From Halobacterium hubeiense (GTDB lineage: Archaea > Halobacteriota > Halobacteria > Halobacteriales > Halobacteriaceae): a stretch of DNA of 64,000 nt. The notes beneath the pieces are model-generated. The model was not told the origin of the DNA, did not search any database, and saw only the letters and a list, made by a program, of their open reading frames with translations. Position numbers and translations under genes: made by a program. This document shows positions 8,371 through 15,977 of the stretch, piece after piece; position 1 is the stretch's first letter, and the number at the start of each line of letters is the position of its first letter. The stretch is from assembly GCF_001488575.1 (NCBI RefSeq), contig NZ_LN831302.1, forward strand, positions 682,001 to 746,000, given 5' to 3'.

Positions 8371-9072
8371 ATGGCAGAGAACCGCTTGCTCCCCTCGCGG
8401 TCGACCGTCGAGCGCGGCGACGGCTCCCGCGTGGTCGGCATCCGCGAGGACGCCGCCGCCGAAGTGTTCGAAGCGCTGTCTTCGAGCACCGCCCGCGAGA
8501 TTCTCGCCGCGCTGTACGAGGAGCCCGACACCGCCTCCAGCGTCGCCGAGCAGTGCGACACGTCCCTCCAGAACGCCACCTACCACCTAGAGAAGCTCGT
8601 GGACGCCGAGCTCGTGGAGGTCGCCGACACGTGGTACTCCGAGCAGGGCCGGGAGATGAACGTGTACGCGCCCGCGTCGGAGTCGCTGGTCGTGTTCGCG
8701 GCCGACGAGGCGTCGAAGCCGTCGCTGAAAGACCGGCTGTTGCGCGTGCTCGGCGCGGTCGGATTCCTCGGCGTCGCGAGCCTCGTCGTCCAGCGGCTGT
8801 TCGGCGGGCAGGCGTCGCCGGACTACCAGACAACGGGCGGCGACGCGGGCGGCGCGACGCCCGCGCCGGCGACGACTCAGGGCGGAGACGTCGGCATCAT
8901 GAACGAGCAGGCCACGGAGACGGCGCAAGCGACGACGACCGCCGCGAGCAACGTCACGCAGCAGGCCTCGCAGTCGGCCGCGCAGTCGCTCCCGCCGGGC
9001 GTGCTGTTCTTCGCCGGCGGGCTGCTCGTGCTCGCGGTCGTCTTCGCCTACGTCTGGTACCGGCGGCGGTAA
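8371..9072 (+). CDS. Membrane-tethered winged-helix (ArsR-like) regulator
   Basis: The protein has 233 residues. Residues 30-105 form a winged HTH: E-A-L-S-S-S-T-A-R-E-I-L-A-A-L, then S-V-A-E-Q-C-D-T-S-L-Q-N-A-T-Y-H-L as the recognition part, and a wing ending near N-V-Y-A-P. A hydrophobic stretch lies at about 125-142. A Thr/Ala/Gln-rich low-complexity linker runs to residue 205. A strong membrane helix at 209-229 ends in Y-R-R-R. With the positive tail probably cytoplasmic, the architecture suggests a DNA-binding protein held at the membrane. Its target and signal are not evident. It ends 6 bp before the stop of the convergent membrane-protein gene. Confidence 0.75.
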   Translation: MAENRLLPSRSTVERGDGSRVVGIREDAAAEVFEALSSSTAREILAALYEEPDTASSVAEQCDTSLQNATYHLEKLVDAELVEVADTWYSEQGREMNVYAPASESLVVFAADEASKPSLKDRLLRVLGAVGFLGVASLVVQRLFGGQASPDYQTTGGDAGGATPAPATTQGGDVGIMNEQATETAQATTTAASNVTQQASQSAAQSLPPGVLFFAGGLLVLAVVFAYVWYRRR

Positions 9073-9078
9073 CGCCGT

Positions 9079-9564
9079 TCAGAACTGCGTCTGGTACTTC
9101 GTCACGAACTGCGCGACGCCGAGCACCCACGCGACCAGCCAGCAGAGCACGTAGCCGACGACGCCCGCGCGCAGGCGGAGCCGCCACGCGCTCATGTTCT
9201 CGTGAATCTCGTCGAGGTCGACGTCCTGGTCGGGGTCGTTGTAGAGGTTGTACTCGCGCTTCGCGCGCAGGATGGGGACGATGCCGGTGAGCGCGAACGC
9301 CAACAGCGCGTACGCCTGCACGCCGAAGAACGCGTGCAGCACCGCGAACCCGCCGAGCTGGTCGACCAGCGCCGGGACCATCCAGAAGACGACGGGGACG
9401 GTGTTGAGCGCGAGCCCCACGAAGATGTACGCGAGGTGATGCCGCAGCGTCCCCCACGTGACGGTCTCGGCGTCGATGATGATCCACGCGCCGTAGAGGT
9501 AGCACGGGAAGCTCGCGGTGACCAGCAACGCCGCGACGCTCGCCACCGTCACGTCCTCGACCAT
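9079..9564 (-). CDS. Conserved haloarchaeal membrane protein
   Basis: This 161-residue protein has four membrane helices at about 7-29, 40-62, 68-95 and 128-150. A cytoplasmic-looking acidic loop of about 30 residues (Y-N-L-Y-N-D-P-D-Q-D-V-D-L-D-E-I) lies between helices 3 and 4. I do not recognise a characterised domain. It is the leftmost of a set of small membrane-protein genes bracketing the halocyanin/Rieske/cytochrome b genes, so a role near the respiratory complex is possible but rests on location alone. It faces away from that operon and shares an intergenic region of about 110 bp with the lipoprotein gene. Confidence 0.7.
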   Translation of the reverse strand: MVEDVTVASVAALLVTASFPCYLYGAWIIIDAETVTWGTLRHHLAYIFVGLALNTVPVVFWMVPALVDQLGGFAVLHAFFGVQAYALLAFALTGIVPILRAKREYNLYNDPDQDVDLDEIHENMSAWRLRLRAGVVGYVLCWLVAWVLGVAQFVTKYQTQF

Positions 9565-9646
9565 AGCGGGACGTTCGCGCGACGCGACTAAACGGGTTCG
9601 CTTCGTTCCCTCGGCGCGGAAACCACGGGACGGCCTGACACAAGAC

Positions 9647-9652
9647 GTTTAC
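9647..9652 (+). promoter_or_regulatory. TATA-like box of the lipoprotein gene
   Basis: GTTTAC lies about 26 bp before the ATG at 9676, the spacing of a haloarchaeal leaderless promoter. The same hexamer lies at a similar distance before the next gene. Confidence 0.5.
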
Positions 9653-9675
9653 CGGTCTCGGACACAGCCTCGGTC

Positions 9676-10113
9676 ATGTCCCCGACGCGCATCGCCGACG
9701 TCGCCCTCCTCGTCGCCGTCGCGGGCTGTGCGGGGCTCGCGCCGACCGGCAGCGAGACGGCCCCGACGACTGCGCCGACGGCGACACCGACGGAGACGAC
9801 GTCTAGTGACACGACCGCACCGCACACTGGCGTCGGCACGTCGCACTCCCCCGAACACCTCACGGTGCGCGCTAGCGCGGGTGTGGAGAACGCCACGGTG
9901 ACGCTGGCGCCCGACGGCGACGCAGAGTCGTACGAAGTCCCCGCCGGCCGGGAAGTCGACCTCACGCGCGAGATTCACGACCGCGGCCACGACGTGCACG
10001 TGATCGTCGAGCGCGGCGGCGAAGTCGTCTACGAGGCCGACGTCCTCGGATACGAGCACCACAGGGTGACTGTCAACGAGAACGACACCGACGTCAGCAT
10101 GGCGGTCGTGTAG
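9676..10113 (+). CDS. Small Thr-rich lipoprotein
   Basis: This 145-residue protein starts with a short hydrophobic signal and a lipobox A-V-A-G-C, so Cys18 would be lipid-modified and the protein anchored outside the cell. A Thr/Pro/Ser-rich linker spans residues 22-60, probably glycosylated or extended. The remaining 85 residues look like a small beta-sandwich (alternating hydrophobic residues, V-R-A-S-A-G-V-E-N-A-T-V-T-L). There are no metal ligands and no further cysteines besides the one at residue 18. It sits just upstream of the halocyanin/Rieske region with its own promoter. Function is unknown. Confidence 0.7.
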   Translation: MSPTRIADVALLVAVAGCAGLAPTGSETAPTTAPTATPTETTSSDTTAPHTGVGTSHSPEHLTVRASAGVENATVTLAPDGDAESYEVPAGREVDLTREIHDRGHDVHVIVERGGEVVYEADVLGYEHHRVTVNENDTDVSMAVV

Positions 10114-10122
10114 GTCGGAAGC

Positions 10123-10128
10123 GTTTAC
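10123..10128 (+). promoter_or_regulatory. TATA-like box of the 284-residue membrane protein gene
   Basis: GTTTAC is centred about 28 bp before the ATG at 10154. The box is identical to that of the preceding lipoprotein gene. Confidence 0.5.
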
Positions 10129-10153
10129 CCGCTTCACGCGCAACTCCGAGGTG

Positions 10154-11008
10154 ATGACTGACTCCAACGCCGGCGAGGGCGACAAGCCCGCGCCGGACGA
10201 GGAGCCCGACGCCGAGACGCCGGCGGACCTCCGAGAGCAGGTCGACTTCGAGGAGTTCGGCCCGAAGGAGATGGCCGAAATGTCCGCCGAGGAGTGGGAC
10301 GCCGCCTTCGACCCGGACACGTGGATTACGGGCGAGCGGCTGCTCGACCGCGTGGAGGGCGACCTCCGGCACCGGGTCGCCACGCGGGACGTGTTCGCGG
10401 TCGTCGAACGCGACACCATCGACGGCGAACCCGTCGTGCTCGCGTACTCCGACGAGGGGTACGCGGTCGTCTACGCCGACGGCACGGTGCAGGGCACCGG
10501 CACCGTCCTCCGGGACGTGAAGCCGACGGTCGCGCTCTGCTCGATGGACGACTACGACGTCCCCGACGCCCCCGAGGACGCCGGCCTCCCGGACCCCCAA
10601 GAGGTCCCCGAGGGGAGCGGCGGCCTCGGGACGACGCTGCTCCAGTACATCGGGCTCGCGCAGGTCGTCGTCGGCGTCCTCCTCGTCCTCTCGCCGCTGT
10701 TCTACGACCCGCTCGTGCGGTCGTGCCCGTCGGTCGCGGGGTCGGCCGCGCGCGCCTGCTCGGTGGCCGGGACGACGCTGGAGCTGTACCCGCTCGGGAA
10801 CTCCGCCATCATCGCCGTCATCGCTGGCGTCGGGTTCGTGCTGTTCGGCGCGCTGATGCTGGTAATCGTCGCCAACGCCCGGCTGTCGGACCGCTTCCGC
10901 TCCGAGGAGTTCCGCAACCGGCTGCGCTCGACGGGACTCGGTGACGGCGAACGGCCGTCGTTCGTCCCCGAAACGGACAGCCAGCGAGACGACTCCGACG
11001 CCCCCTGA
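10154..11008 (+). CDS. Haloarchaeal membrane protein near the quinol oxidase genes
   Basis: The protein has 284 residues starting at the ATG; a GTG directly before it is the alternative. The first about 155 residues are soluble and highly acidic, with an early F-x-x-F-G-P-K-E-M-A-E-M-S stretch. Two membrane helices follow near 160-185 and 218-245, with four Ser/Cys-bearing loop residues between them including two cysteines (R-S-C-P-S and R-A-C-S-V-A-G). I recognise no enzyme domain. It precedes the halocyanin gene by 86 bp in the same direction, and a homologous arrangement is common in haloarchaea as far as I recall. An assembly or accessory role for the bc-type complex is inference. Confidence 0.72.
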   Translation: MTDSNAGEGDKPAPDEEPDAETPADLREQVDFEEFGPKEMAEMSAEEWDAAFDPDTWITGERLLDRVEGDLRHRVATRDVFAVVERDTIDGEPVVLAYSDEGYAVVYADGTVQGTGTVLRDVKPTVALCSMDDYDVPDAPEDAGLPDPQEVPEGSGGLGTTLLQYIGLAQVVVGVLLVLSPLFYDPLVRSCPSVAGSAARACSVAGTTLELYPLGNSAIIAVIAGVGFVLFGALMLVIVANARLSDRFRSEEFRNRLRSTGLGDGERPSFVPETDSQRDDSDAP

Positions 11009-11061
11009 ACGCCGGTAGAACCGGCGTACGGCCCGTCTCGTTCCGCGCGGCCATCGGTGGG

Positions 11062-11067
11062 TTTATG
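11062..11067 (+). promoter_or_regulatory. TATA box of the halocyanin-petABD operon
   Basis: TTTATG is centred about 29 bp before the ATG at 11094, consistent with a leaderless transcript that starts the halocyanin, Rieske and cytochrome b genes. Confidence 0.6.
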
Positions 11068-11093
11068 CGGGAGCCATCCTGACTCACGACTGT

Positions 11094-11768
11094 ATGAAGA
11101 GGCGGGACTTTCTGAAGATTGCGACCGGTTCGGCCGGCGGCGCTGCAGCCATCGGCGCAGCCGGCGCTCGGTCGTCCTCCACGTCCGCCGCCGTCCAGGA
11201 GGGCGAAGGAAACAACACGACCTCCGGGAACGGCACGTCCGGGAACGCCACGACGTCGGAGGGCGACTCGGGCGAGGACGGAGGACTCCCGGGCGCGGGG
11301 ACGACGAAGACGGTGACGGTCGCCCCCAACGGCCAGCTCGTCTTCGAACCCGAGACCGTCTACATCCAGCCGGGTGCGACGGTCGAGTGGGAGTGGGCGG
11401 CGGGCGGCCACAACGTCGTCCCGGACAGCATCCCCGAGGAGGCCTCGTGGGAGGGCCACGAACCACTGGAGGACTCCGGGTTCACGTACTCGCACACGTT
11501 CGAGGGCCCGACCGGGGAGTACGACTACGTCTGTACGCCCCACGCCGGCGCCGGCATGGTCGGCACCGTGGTCGTCAACGAGAGCGGACAGGCACCCGGA
11601 GGCGAAGGCGGCGGAGCCGAGCTCCACCCCGAAGAGATGGGCGTGCCGTTCCAGGCACACTTCGTGGGCATCGCGACCATCCTGATGATGATCGTGTCGC
11701 TCGTCTACGCCTTCTTCGTCCTCAAGTACGGCGAATCACAGCACGCGAGCGCACCCAACAAAGAATAA
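11094..11768 (+). CDS. Halocyanin-type blue copper protein, C-terminally membrane anchored
   Basis: This 224-residue protein has a Tat signal (M-K-R-R-D-F-L-K), a Gly/Thr/Asn-rich linker, then a plastocyanin-like domain at 70-162. The type 1 copper ligands are visible as His106, Cys147, His150 and Met155 (G-H-N-V-V-P ... V-C-T-P-H-x4-M). A membrane helix at 189-210 anchors the C-terminus, with a short cytoplasmic tail. It would be exported folded and hold copper on the outer face. It is the first gene of an operon with the Rieske and cytochrome b genes, so it is the likely electron acceptor of the complex in place of cytochrome c. Its copper domain closely resembles that of the protein at 18575. 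Confidence 0.92.
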   Translation: MKRRDFLKIATGSAGGAAAIGAAGARSSSTSAAVQEGEGNNTTSGNGTSGNATTSEGDSGEDGGLPGAGTTKTVTVAPNGQLVFEPETVYIQPGATVEWEWAAGGHNVVPDSIPEEASWEGHEPLEDSGFTYSHTFEGPTGEYDYVCTPHAGAGMVGTVVVNESGQAPGGEGGGAELHPEEMGVPFQAHFVGIATILMMIVSLVYAFFVLKYGESQHASAPNKE

Positions 11769-12155
11769 ATGTCCTCGAAAGGCTCCAACTACGGCGACAT
11801 CCACCGGTACGAGCCCGCCCGCGAGAGCACGGCGGCGACCGTCGCAATCGTGTTGCTGACGCTCGTCGAAGTCGCGTTCGTGGCGGTGTTCGCGTACGGC
11901 CTCGTCACGGGCTGGGGCGTGGACCCCGTCGGCAACATGTACCTCGGGTTCCTCCTCGCGGCCATCTTCATCGACCTCTCGTTCGTCCTGCTCCTCTACC
12001 GCAAGGAGTTCCTGCCGGACGTGATGATCGTGAAGAAGCGCCGGCGCAAGTGGGAAGACCTCTACGTCCGTGAGGACCAGGTCGACGGCGAGTCCGCGTT
12101 CGGTGACGTCAGCGAACAGTTCAAGAAGGCAATCTACCCCTACTACGAGAAATAA
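11769..12155 (+). CDS. Small membrane protein of the bc-type complex operon
   Basis: This 128-residue protein has two membrane helices at about 23-46 and 57-77, then a basic patch (K-K-R-R-R-K-W) and a soluble C-terminus of about 35 residues. It starts at the base after the halocyanin stop codon, and its last base is the first base of petA (TAATG), so it is translated with them. The fixed position between halocyanin and the Rieske gene suggests a structural subunit or assembly factor. There are no cofactor ligands. It belongs to a haloarchaea-restricted family I cannot name with certainty. Confidence 0.78.
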   Translation: MSSKGSNYGDIHRYEPARESTAATVAIVLLTLVEVAFVAVFAYGLVTGWGVDPVGNMYLGFLLAAIFIDLSFVLLLYRKEFLPDVMIVKKRRRKWEDLYVREDQVDGESAFGDVSEQFKKAIYPYYEK

Positions 12156-12988
12156 TGTCTGACAAGTACCCAGAGAGTTCGGGACGCCGCCGCTTCGTGA
12201 AGGGCGTCGTCGGGAGCGCCGGCGTGGCCGGCATCGGCACCGCCGGCGTCGCCAGCCTCGACGCGGTCACCAACCAGACGGGGACCGGTGGCGGCCAGAC
12301 GACGTACTTCGGCGTCCAGAACACCGGCGGGCCCGCGCCGCGTGCGATGCCGATGGTCCCCCTCGAAATCGACGACGAGGGGTACCTCCGCGGCGTCTAC
12401 CCCGAGGTTCAGGAAGTCGAACAGCAGGGCGAGACGGTCCAGGTCGCCCGCGAAGACCTCGGCGGCATCACCTACGAAGTCGACTGGTTCCAGTACTGCG
12501 GCATCCAGGACTACGAGGGCCTCCAGCCGAGCTACGAGGGCGACAACTACTTCCGGTACTCGGGCGGCTCCAGCTCCTACGACTGGCAGCCCGGCTCCGG
12601 CCAGGTCCACGTCGACGACTTCTCCGACTACGACACGTGGGCCAACGACTACGGCGAGGCCGGCATCGGGAAGCCCGCGTCCGTGACGTGGCGCTCCCAG
12701 GACACCGACAACTCGATTCCGGTGCAGGTCATCCGGAGCACGCTCCTCGAGGACGCCATCGAGGACGCCAGCGGCGAAGTCGGCGAGTGGCTCGACGCCG
12801 CCACGGAGAACGGCTTCATGGCGTTCCTCAACAAGTGCACGCACTACTGCTGTGTGCCCGGCTACCGATCCTCGAACTACGAGGGCGCCGGCGACAAGAT
12901 TTACTGTGCGTGCCACCAGTCCATCTACGACCCGTACAGCATCGTCAAGCGCAGTTTCACGGCGTACCCGCGCCCGGAGGACGGATAA
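12155..12988 (+). CDS. petA: Rieske iron-sulfur subunit of the quinol oxidoreductase
   Basis: This 277-residue protein has an N-terminal G-R-R-R-F-V-K-G followed by a hydrophobic stretch, consistent with a Tat-dependent signal anchor as in other Rieske proteins. The [2Fe-2S] motifs are near the C-terminus: box I C228-T-H230-Y-C-C233 and box II C251-A-C253-H254-Q-S. Cys228, His230, Cys251 and His254 are the cluster ligands and the other two cysteines can form the stabilising disulfide. The long insert between the signal and the cluster domain (residues 60-210) is larger than in mitochondrial proteins. It transfers electrons from menaquinol at the outer face, probably to halocyanin. Tightly packed between small-protein and cytochrome b genes. 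Confidence 0.95.
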   Translation: MSDKYPESSGRRRFVKGVVGSAGVAGIGTAGVASLDAVTNQTGTGGGQTTYFGVQNTGGPAPRAMPMVPLEIDDEGYLRGVYPEVQEVEQQGETVQVAREDLGGITYEVDWFQYCGIQDYEGLQPSYEGDNYFRYSGGSSSYDWQPGSGQVHVDDFSDYDTWANDYGEAGIGKPASVTWRSQDTDNSIPVQVIRSTLLEDAIEDASGEVGEWLDAATENGFMAFLNKCTHYCCVPGYRSSNYEGAGDKIYCACHQSIYDPYSIVKRSFTAYPRPEDG

Positions 12989-13804
12989 ATGAGCGTCGAA
13001 CGCAAGGACGACCACGACCACGACGCGTGGCTCGAGGAGAAAGACCTCACGCCCATCGAGCACACGTTCCTCGCGACGCTCGTCTGGCTGGACAAGCGGC
13101 TCCGGCTGGTCGACTACCTCGAACTGCTGGAGACGCTGTACTACCGGGTCAACCTCCAGATGCCGAAGAGCCACACCGAGCAGTACAACCTCGACAACAA
13201 GTTCTGGTACTGGTACCCACTGTACTCGCTGGGGTTCTTCTCGACGCTGGCGTACGTCGTCGCGGCGATATCCGGCGCGTTGCTCGGGTTCTACTACTCG
13301 CCGTCGACGGCCGCCGCCGCGTCGTCGAACATCGAGGGCGCGACCGTCGCGTACAGCGCGGTCGCCGCCATCATGACGGACCTGAACTTCGGGTTCTTCC
13401 TCCGGTCGCTGCACCGGTGGGCCGCGCAGGTGATGACCGCCGCGGTGTTCCTGCACATGCTGCGCGTCTACTTCACGGGCGCGTACAAGGAACCCCGCGA
13501 GGTCAACTGGATCATCGGCATCGTCCTGCTCAGCCTCACGATGGTCTTCGGGTACACGGGCTACCTGCTCCCGTGGGACCAGCTGGCGTTCTGGGCGGGG
13601 CAGATCGGCGTCGAGATGAGCCTCTCGATTCCGCTCATCGGCGAATGGGTCGCACAGCTCGTGTTCGGCGGCTTCTCGCCGGGGCAGCCGACACTCCAGC
13701 GAATGTACATCCTCCACGTGTTCCTGCTCCCGTTCGTGGTGACGACGGTCATCGCCATCCACCTCGGACTCGTCTGGATGCAGGGCATCGCGGAACCCCA
13801 CTAA
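12989..13804 (+). CDS. petB: Cytochrome b, N-terminal haem-bearing part
   Basis: A protein of 271 residues corresponding to the first four transmembrane helices of cytochrome b. Haem-ligand histidine pairs are seen in S-L-H-R-W ... V-F-L-H-M-L-R on one helix and Y-I-L-H-V-F-L-L-P ... A-I-H-L-G on the partner helix. The quinol-site signature G-Y-L-L-P-W-D-Q follows the second helix. An extra N-terminal segment of about 65 residues precedes the first membrane helix, as is usual in haloarchaea. It begins directly after the petA stop. Together with the next gene it makes a split cytochrome b, as in b6f and some bacterial complexes. Confidence 0.95.
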   Translation: MSVERKDDHDHDAWLEEKDLTPIEHTFLATLVWLDKRLRLVDYLELLETLYYRVNLQMPKSHTEQYNLDNKFWYWYPLYSLGFFSTLAYVVAAISGALLGFYYSPSTAAAASSNIEGATVAYSAVAAIMTDLNFGFFLRSLHRWAAQVMTAAVFLHMLRVYFTGAYKEPREVNWIIGIVLLSLTMVFGYTGYLLPWDQLAFWAGQIGVEMSLSIPLIGEWVAQLVFGGFSPGQPTLQRMYILHVFLLPFVVTTVIAIHLGLVWMQGIAEPH

Positions 13805-13808
13805 AACC

Positions 13809-14573
13809 ATGGCAGACGACGAACACACCGACGACGCGGCTCGCACCGACGGCACGGGCATCGTTCCGCCGGACGACGAGACGCCGACGTGGCGCGAACG
13901 CAAGGAGCGCACGACCGGCCTCTCCCGGCTGACCTACGAGTACTTCGAGCGCTCCCGCCGGGAGGACCAGGACCTCCGCGAGGAGTCCGACTACGTCGAG
14001 CGCGACGTGCTCGCGTTCCCGGTCTGGCCCCACGAGCTCATCCGGAACCTCGCGCTGACGAGTTTCTTCGTCGGGATGATTTTCTTCCTGGCGTCGACGC
14101 TCCCGCCGCACCTCGGCGCGCCCGCGAACCCGAGCCAGACGCCGAGCATCATCCTGCCGGATTGGTACCTCTACTGGTCGTTCGGCCTGCTGAAGCTCGG
14201 CCCGCTGAACCCCGACCTCGCCATCCTCGGCGGGGAGAAGCTGATGGCCGACCGGACGTACGGCGTGGTCGCGAACCTCGTCGTCGTCGGGTTCATCGCC
14301 ATCGTCCCGTTCCTCAACAAGGGGAGCGCGCGCCGGCCCGTCGAGCAGCCGTTCTGGGCGTCCGTCGGCGTGATGGGCGTCGTGTTCGCGGTGACCATCA
14401 GCGCGCTCTCCATGAAGAACCTGATTCCGCTGGACTCCCACCTCCTGTTCGACCTGACGTTCCTCGTGCCGCCGATAGCCGGCGCCATCGCGTACGCCCT
14501 GCTGAAGACGATGCGCGAGGGGTACATGTACGACCTCAACCGCCGGTACTACAAGCTCCGGCCGCCGAAGTAA
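13809..14573 (+). CDS. petD: Cytochrome b, C-terminal part (subunit IV-like)
   Basis: This 254-residue protein has an acidic N-terminus of about 75 residues and then three or four membrane helices at about 78-100, 150-172, 180-200 and 215-232. The P-E-W-Y motif that lines the quinol oxidation site appears as P-D-W-Y in L-P-D-W-Y-L-Y-W-S-F, a conservative change. It starts 4 bp after the petB stop. It completes the split cytochrome b of a menaquinol oxidising complex. The last gene of the tight block; a 129 bp gap follows. Confidence 0.92.
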   Translation: MADDEHTDDAARTDGTGIVPPDDETPTWRERKERTTGLSRLTYEYFERSRREDQDLREESDYVERDVLAFPVWPHELIRNLALTSFFVGMIFFLASTLPPHLGAPANPSQTPSIILPDWYLYWSFGLLKLGPLNPDLAILGGEKLMADRTYGVVANLVVVGFIAIVPFLNKGSARRPVEQPFWASVGVMGVVFAVTISALSMKNLIPLDSHLLFDLTFLVPPIAGAIAYALLKTMREGYMYDLNRRYYKLRPPK

Positions 14574-14702
14574 CCGGCTCCGACCGCCCGCCGCTCTCAG
14601 TTCTCCCGCTTCTCTCCGTTCTCCCGCCTCACGTTCGTCGCGAGTGCACGCGTTCCCCGCCGACCGCGACAGTGAAGTACCGCGCGGCCGTTCCTCCGAC
14701 CA

Positions 14703-14996
14703 ATGGGTGACGACGAACGTGGCAGAGACGTGGTCGTGCCCGACCGGCTCTACAAGTCCGTGACCGTCTTCTCGACGCTGTTCGCCGTCGTCACGGTCGT
14801 CCTCGGGTTCGTCTCGCTGGACAGCGCGACGAACGCGGGACGGGCGGCGCCCGAGGACGTGAACGTCGCGCTCGCGGCGCTCGGCGTCGGCCTCATCGCG
14901 GTCGGGGGGCTCGTGTACGCGTTCTCCTCGCGGTTCCGCGCCAGCGGAATGGCAAAGGATAAAGACAGCGGCGACGAACCTTCGGATAATGGCTGA
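14703..14996 (+). CDS. Two-helix membrane protein
   Basis: This 97-residue protein has two membrane helices at about 21-42 and 54-76, flanked by charged ends. The C-terminus (K-D-K-D-S-G-D-E-P) is acidic and probably disordered. It overlaps the next small membrane-protein gene by 8 bp and follows petD at 129 bp in the same direction. No known domain is recognised; the location points to an accessory role at the respiratory complex, which is inference. Confidence 0.7.
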   Translation: MGDDERGRDVVVPDRLYKSVTVFSTLFAVVTVVLGFVSLDSATNAGRAAPEDVNVALAALGVGLIAVGGLVYAFSSRFRASGMAKDKDSGDEPSDNG

Positions 14997-15249
14997 CGAG
15001 TTCGCGAAGGGGCTCGGCCTGTTGACGGGCGCGGGCCTCATCTGGATGGTGCTTGCGGGCTGGTACAAGACCCCGAGCTTCTCGGGCGCACAGCTCACCG
15101 GCGCGCCGCCGAGCGACCTCTCGATGCTCGGCGAGGCCGCGCTGATACTGACGGAGTCGATGTTCTGGCTGGCCATCTTCGGCGCGGCCCTGTTCTGGGT
15201 GGGCGTGCCGCTGGGCCGGCAGCTGTACGCGGGCATCGGCAGCGAGTAA
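14989..15249 (+). CDS. Two-helix membrane protein
   Basis: This 86-residue protein has helices at about 8-26 and 50-74 joined by a loop that holds W-Y-K-T-P-S-F-S-G. Its ATG lies within the last 8 bp of the preceding gene, so the pair is translationally coupled. As with its partner I see no catalytic residues. The pairing of two tiny membrane proteins downstream of cytochrome b suggests peripheral helices of the complex. The next 242 bp to the stop of the convergent gene hold no convincing gene. Confidence 0.7.
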   Translation: MADEFAKGLGLLTGAGLIWMVLAGWYKTPSFSGAQLTGAPPSDLSMLGEAALILTESMFWLAIFGAALFWVGVPLGRQLYAGIGSE

Positions 15250-15491
15250 CCGCTCCCGTTCCTTCTGACGGACGTCGCCCGTCCGCGTAGCCGTCGCTCT
15301 CCCGTACTCTGTGTCGAGCAGTTCCGCGCGCGCGTCGCGCTCTTAGTGGTCGGGCGTTACGGCTCGCGCGTCACGCTGCTCGGAGCCGTGTCACTGCTCG
15401 TCGCTGACCGAAGCGGAGCGAAGCGTCGCGTCGAGAAATCGGCGCGGTCGCTGCGGAATCTGTCGCAGTAGAGAAGCGTCGGCGGGCCGCC

Positions 15492-15932
15492 TCAGACGAC
15501 CTGCACCCAGTACGGCTTGATGAGGAAGAAGACGCTGATGTAGGCGGCGTACAGGAACGTGATGGTCGCCGCGACGAGAGCGCCCTTCGGGGCTTCCAGT
15601 TCGAGGCCCTCGCGGGCTTCGACCTTGCGCGCTTCGAACTCGAAGAAGTCGGCGAGCATCGTGCCGAGCGCGAGCACGGACAACACCATGCCGCTGTGGT
15701 GGTGCAGCGTCAGGTAGTAGAAGCTCAACAGCACGACGCCCCACGTCGTGAAGGCGTGGAACGGGTGCCACGAGAGCGCGTCCGCGCCGTTCTCGGCCTG
15801 CCGTTCGTGGGCGGCGTGGGCGACCCGCCGGCTGACGAAGTTCAACACGACCATGACCAACACGGCGTACTCGGCGTAGGGCGCCAGCACCGTGTCGAGT
15901 GGCCCGAAGAGCGTGACCGATGGAACTGCCAT
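15492..15932 (-). CDS. Histidine-bearing membrane protein beside the quinol oxidase genes
   Basis: This 146-residue protein has four hydrophobic segments at about 15-35, 60-78, 80-96 and 116-140. There are several histidines near the membrane borders: W-H-P-F-H, and H-H-H-S-G-M between the second and third segments. The pattern could bind a metal or haem, but no family is recognised. It converges on the small two-helix pair and closes the set of unnamed membrane proteins around the halocyanin/Rieske operon. Conservation of this context in other haloarchaea would support a shared role. Confidence 0.68.
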   Translation of the reverse strand: MAVPSVTLFGPLDTVLAPYAEYAVLVMVVLNFVSRRVAHAAHERQAENGADALSWHPFHAFTTWGVVLLSFYYLTLHHHSGMVLSVLALGTMLADFFEFEARKVEAREGLELEAPKGALVAATITFLYAAYISVFFLIKPYWVQVV

Positions 15933-15977
15933 GCGCGAACGTCGGTCTGTCGCGGTATTATGTCTTTTCCAATACGC

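Noticed and set aside
15250-15491. 242-bp gap between convergent small membrane-protein genes
   Set aside because: GC-rich with short repeats (GAAGCGGAGCGAAGCG) but no open frame, tRNA or promoter that I can support.
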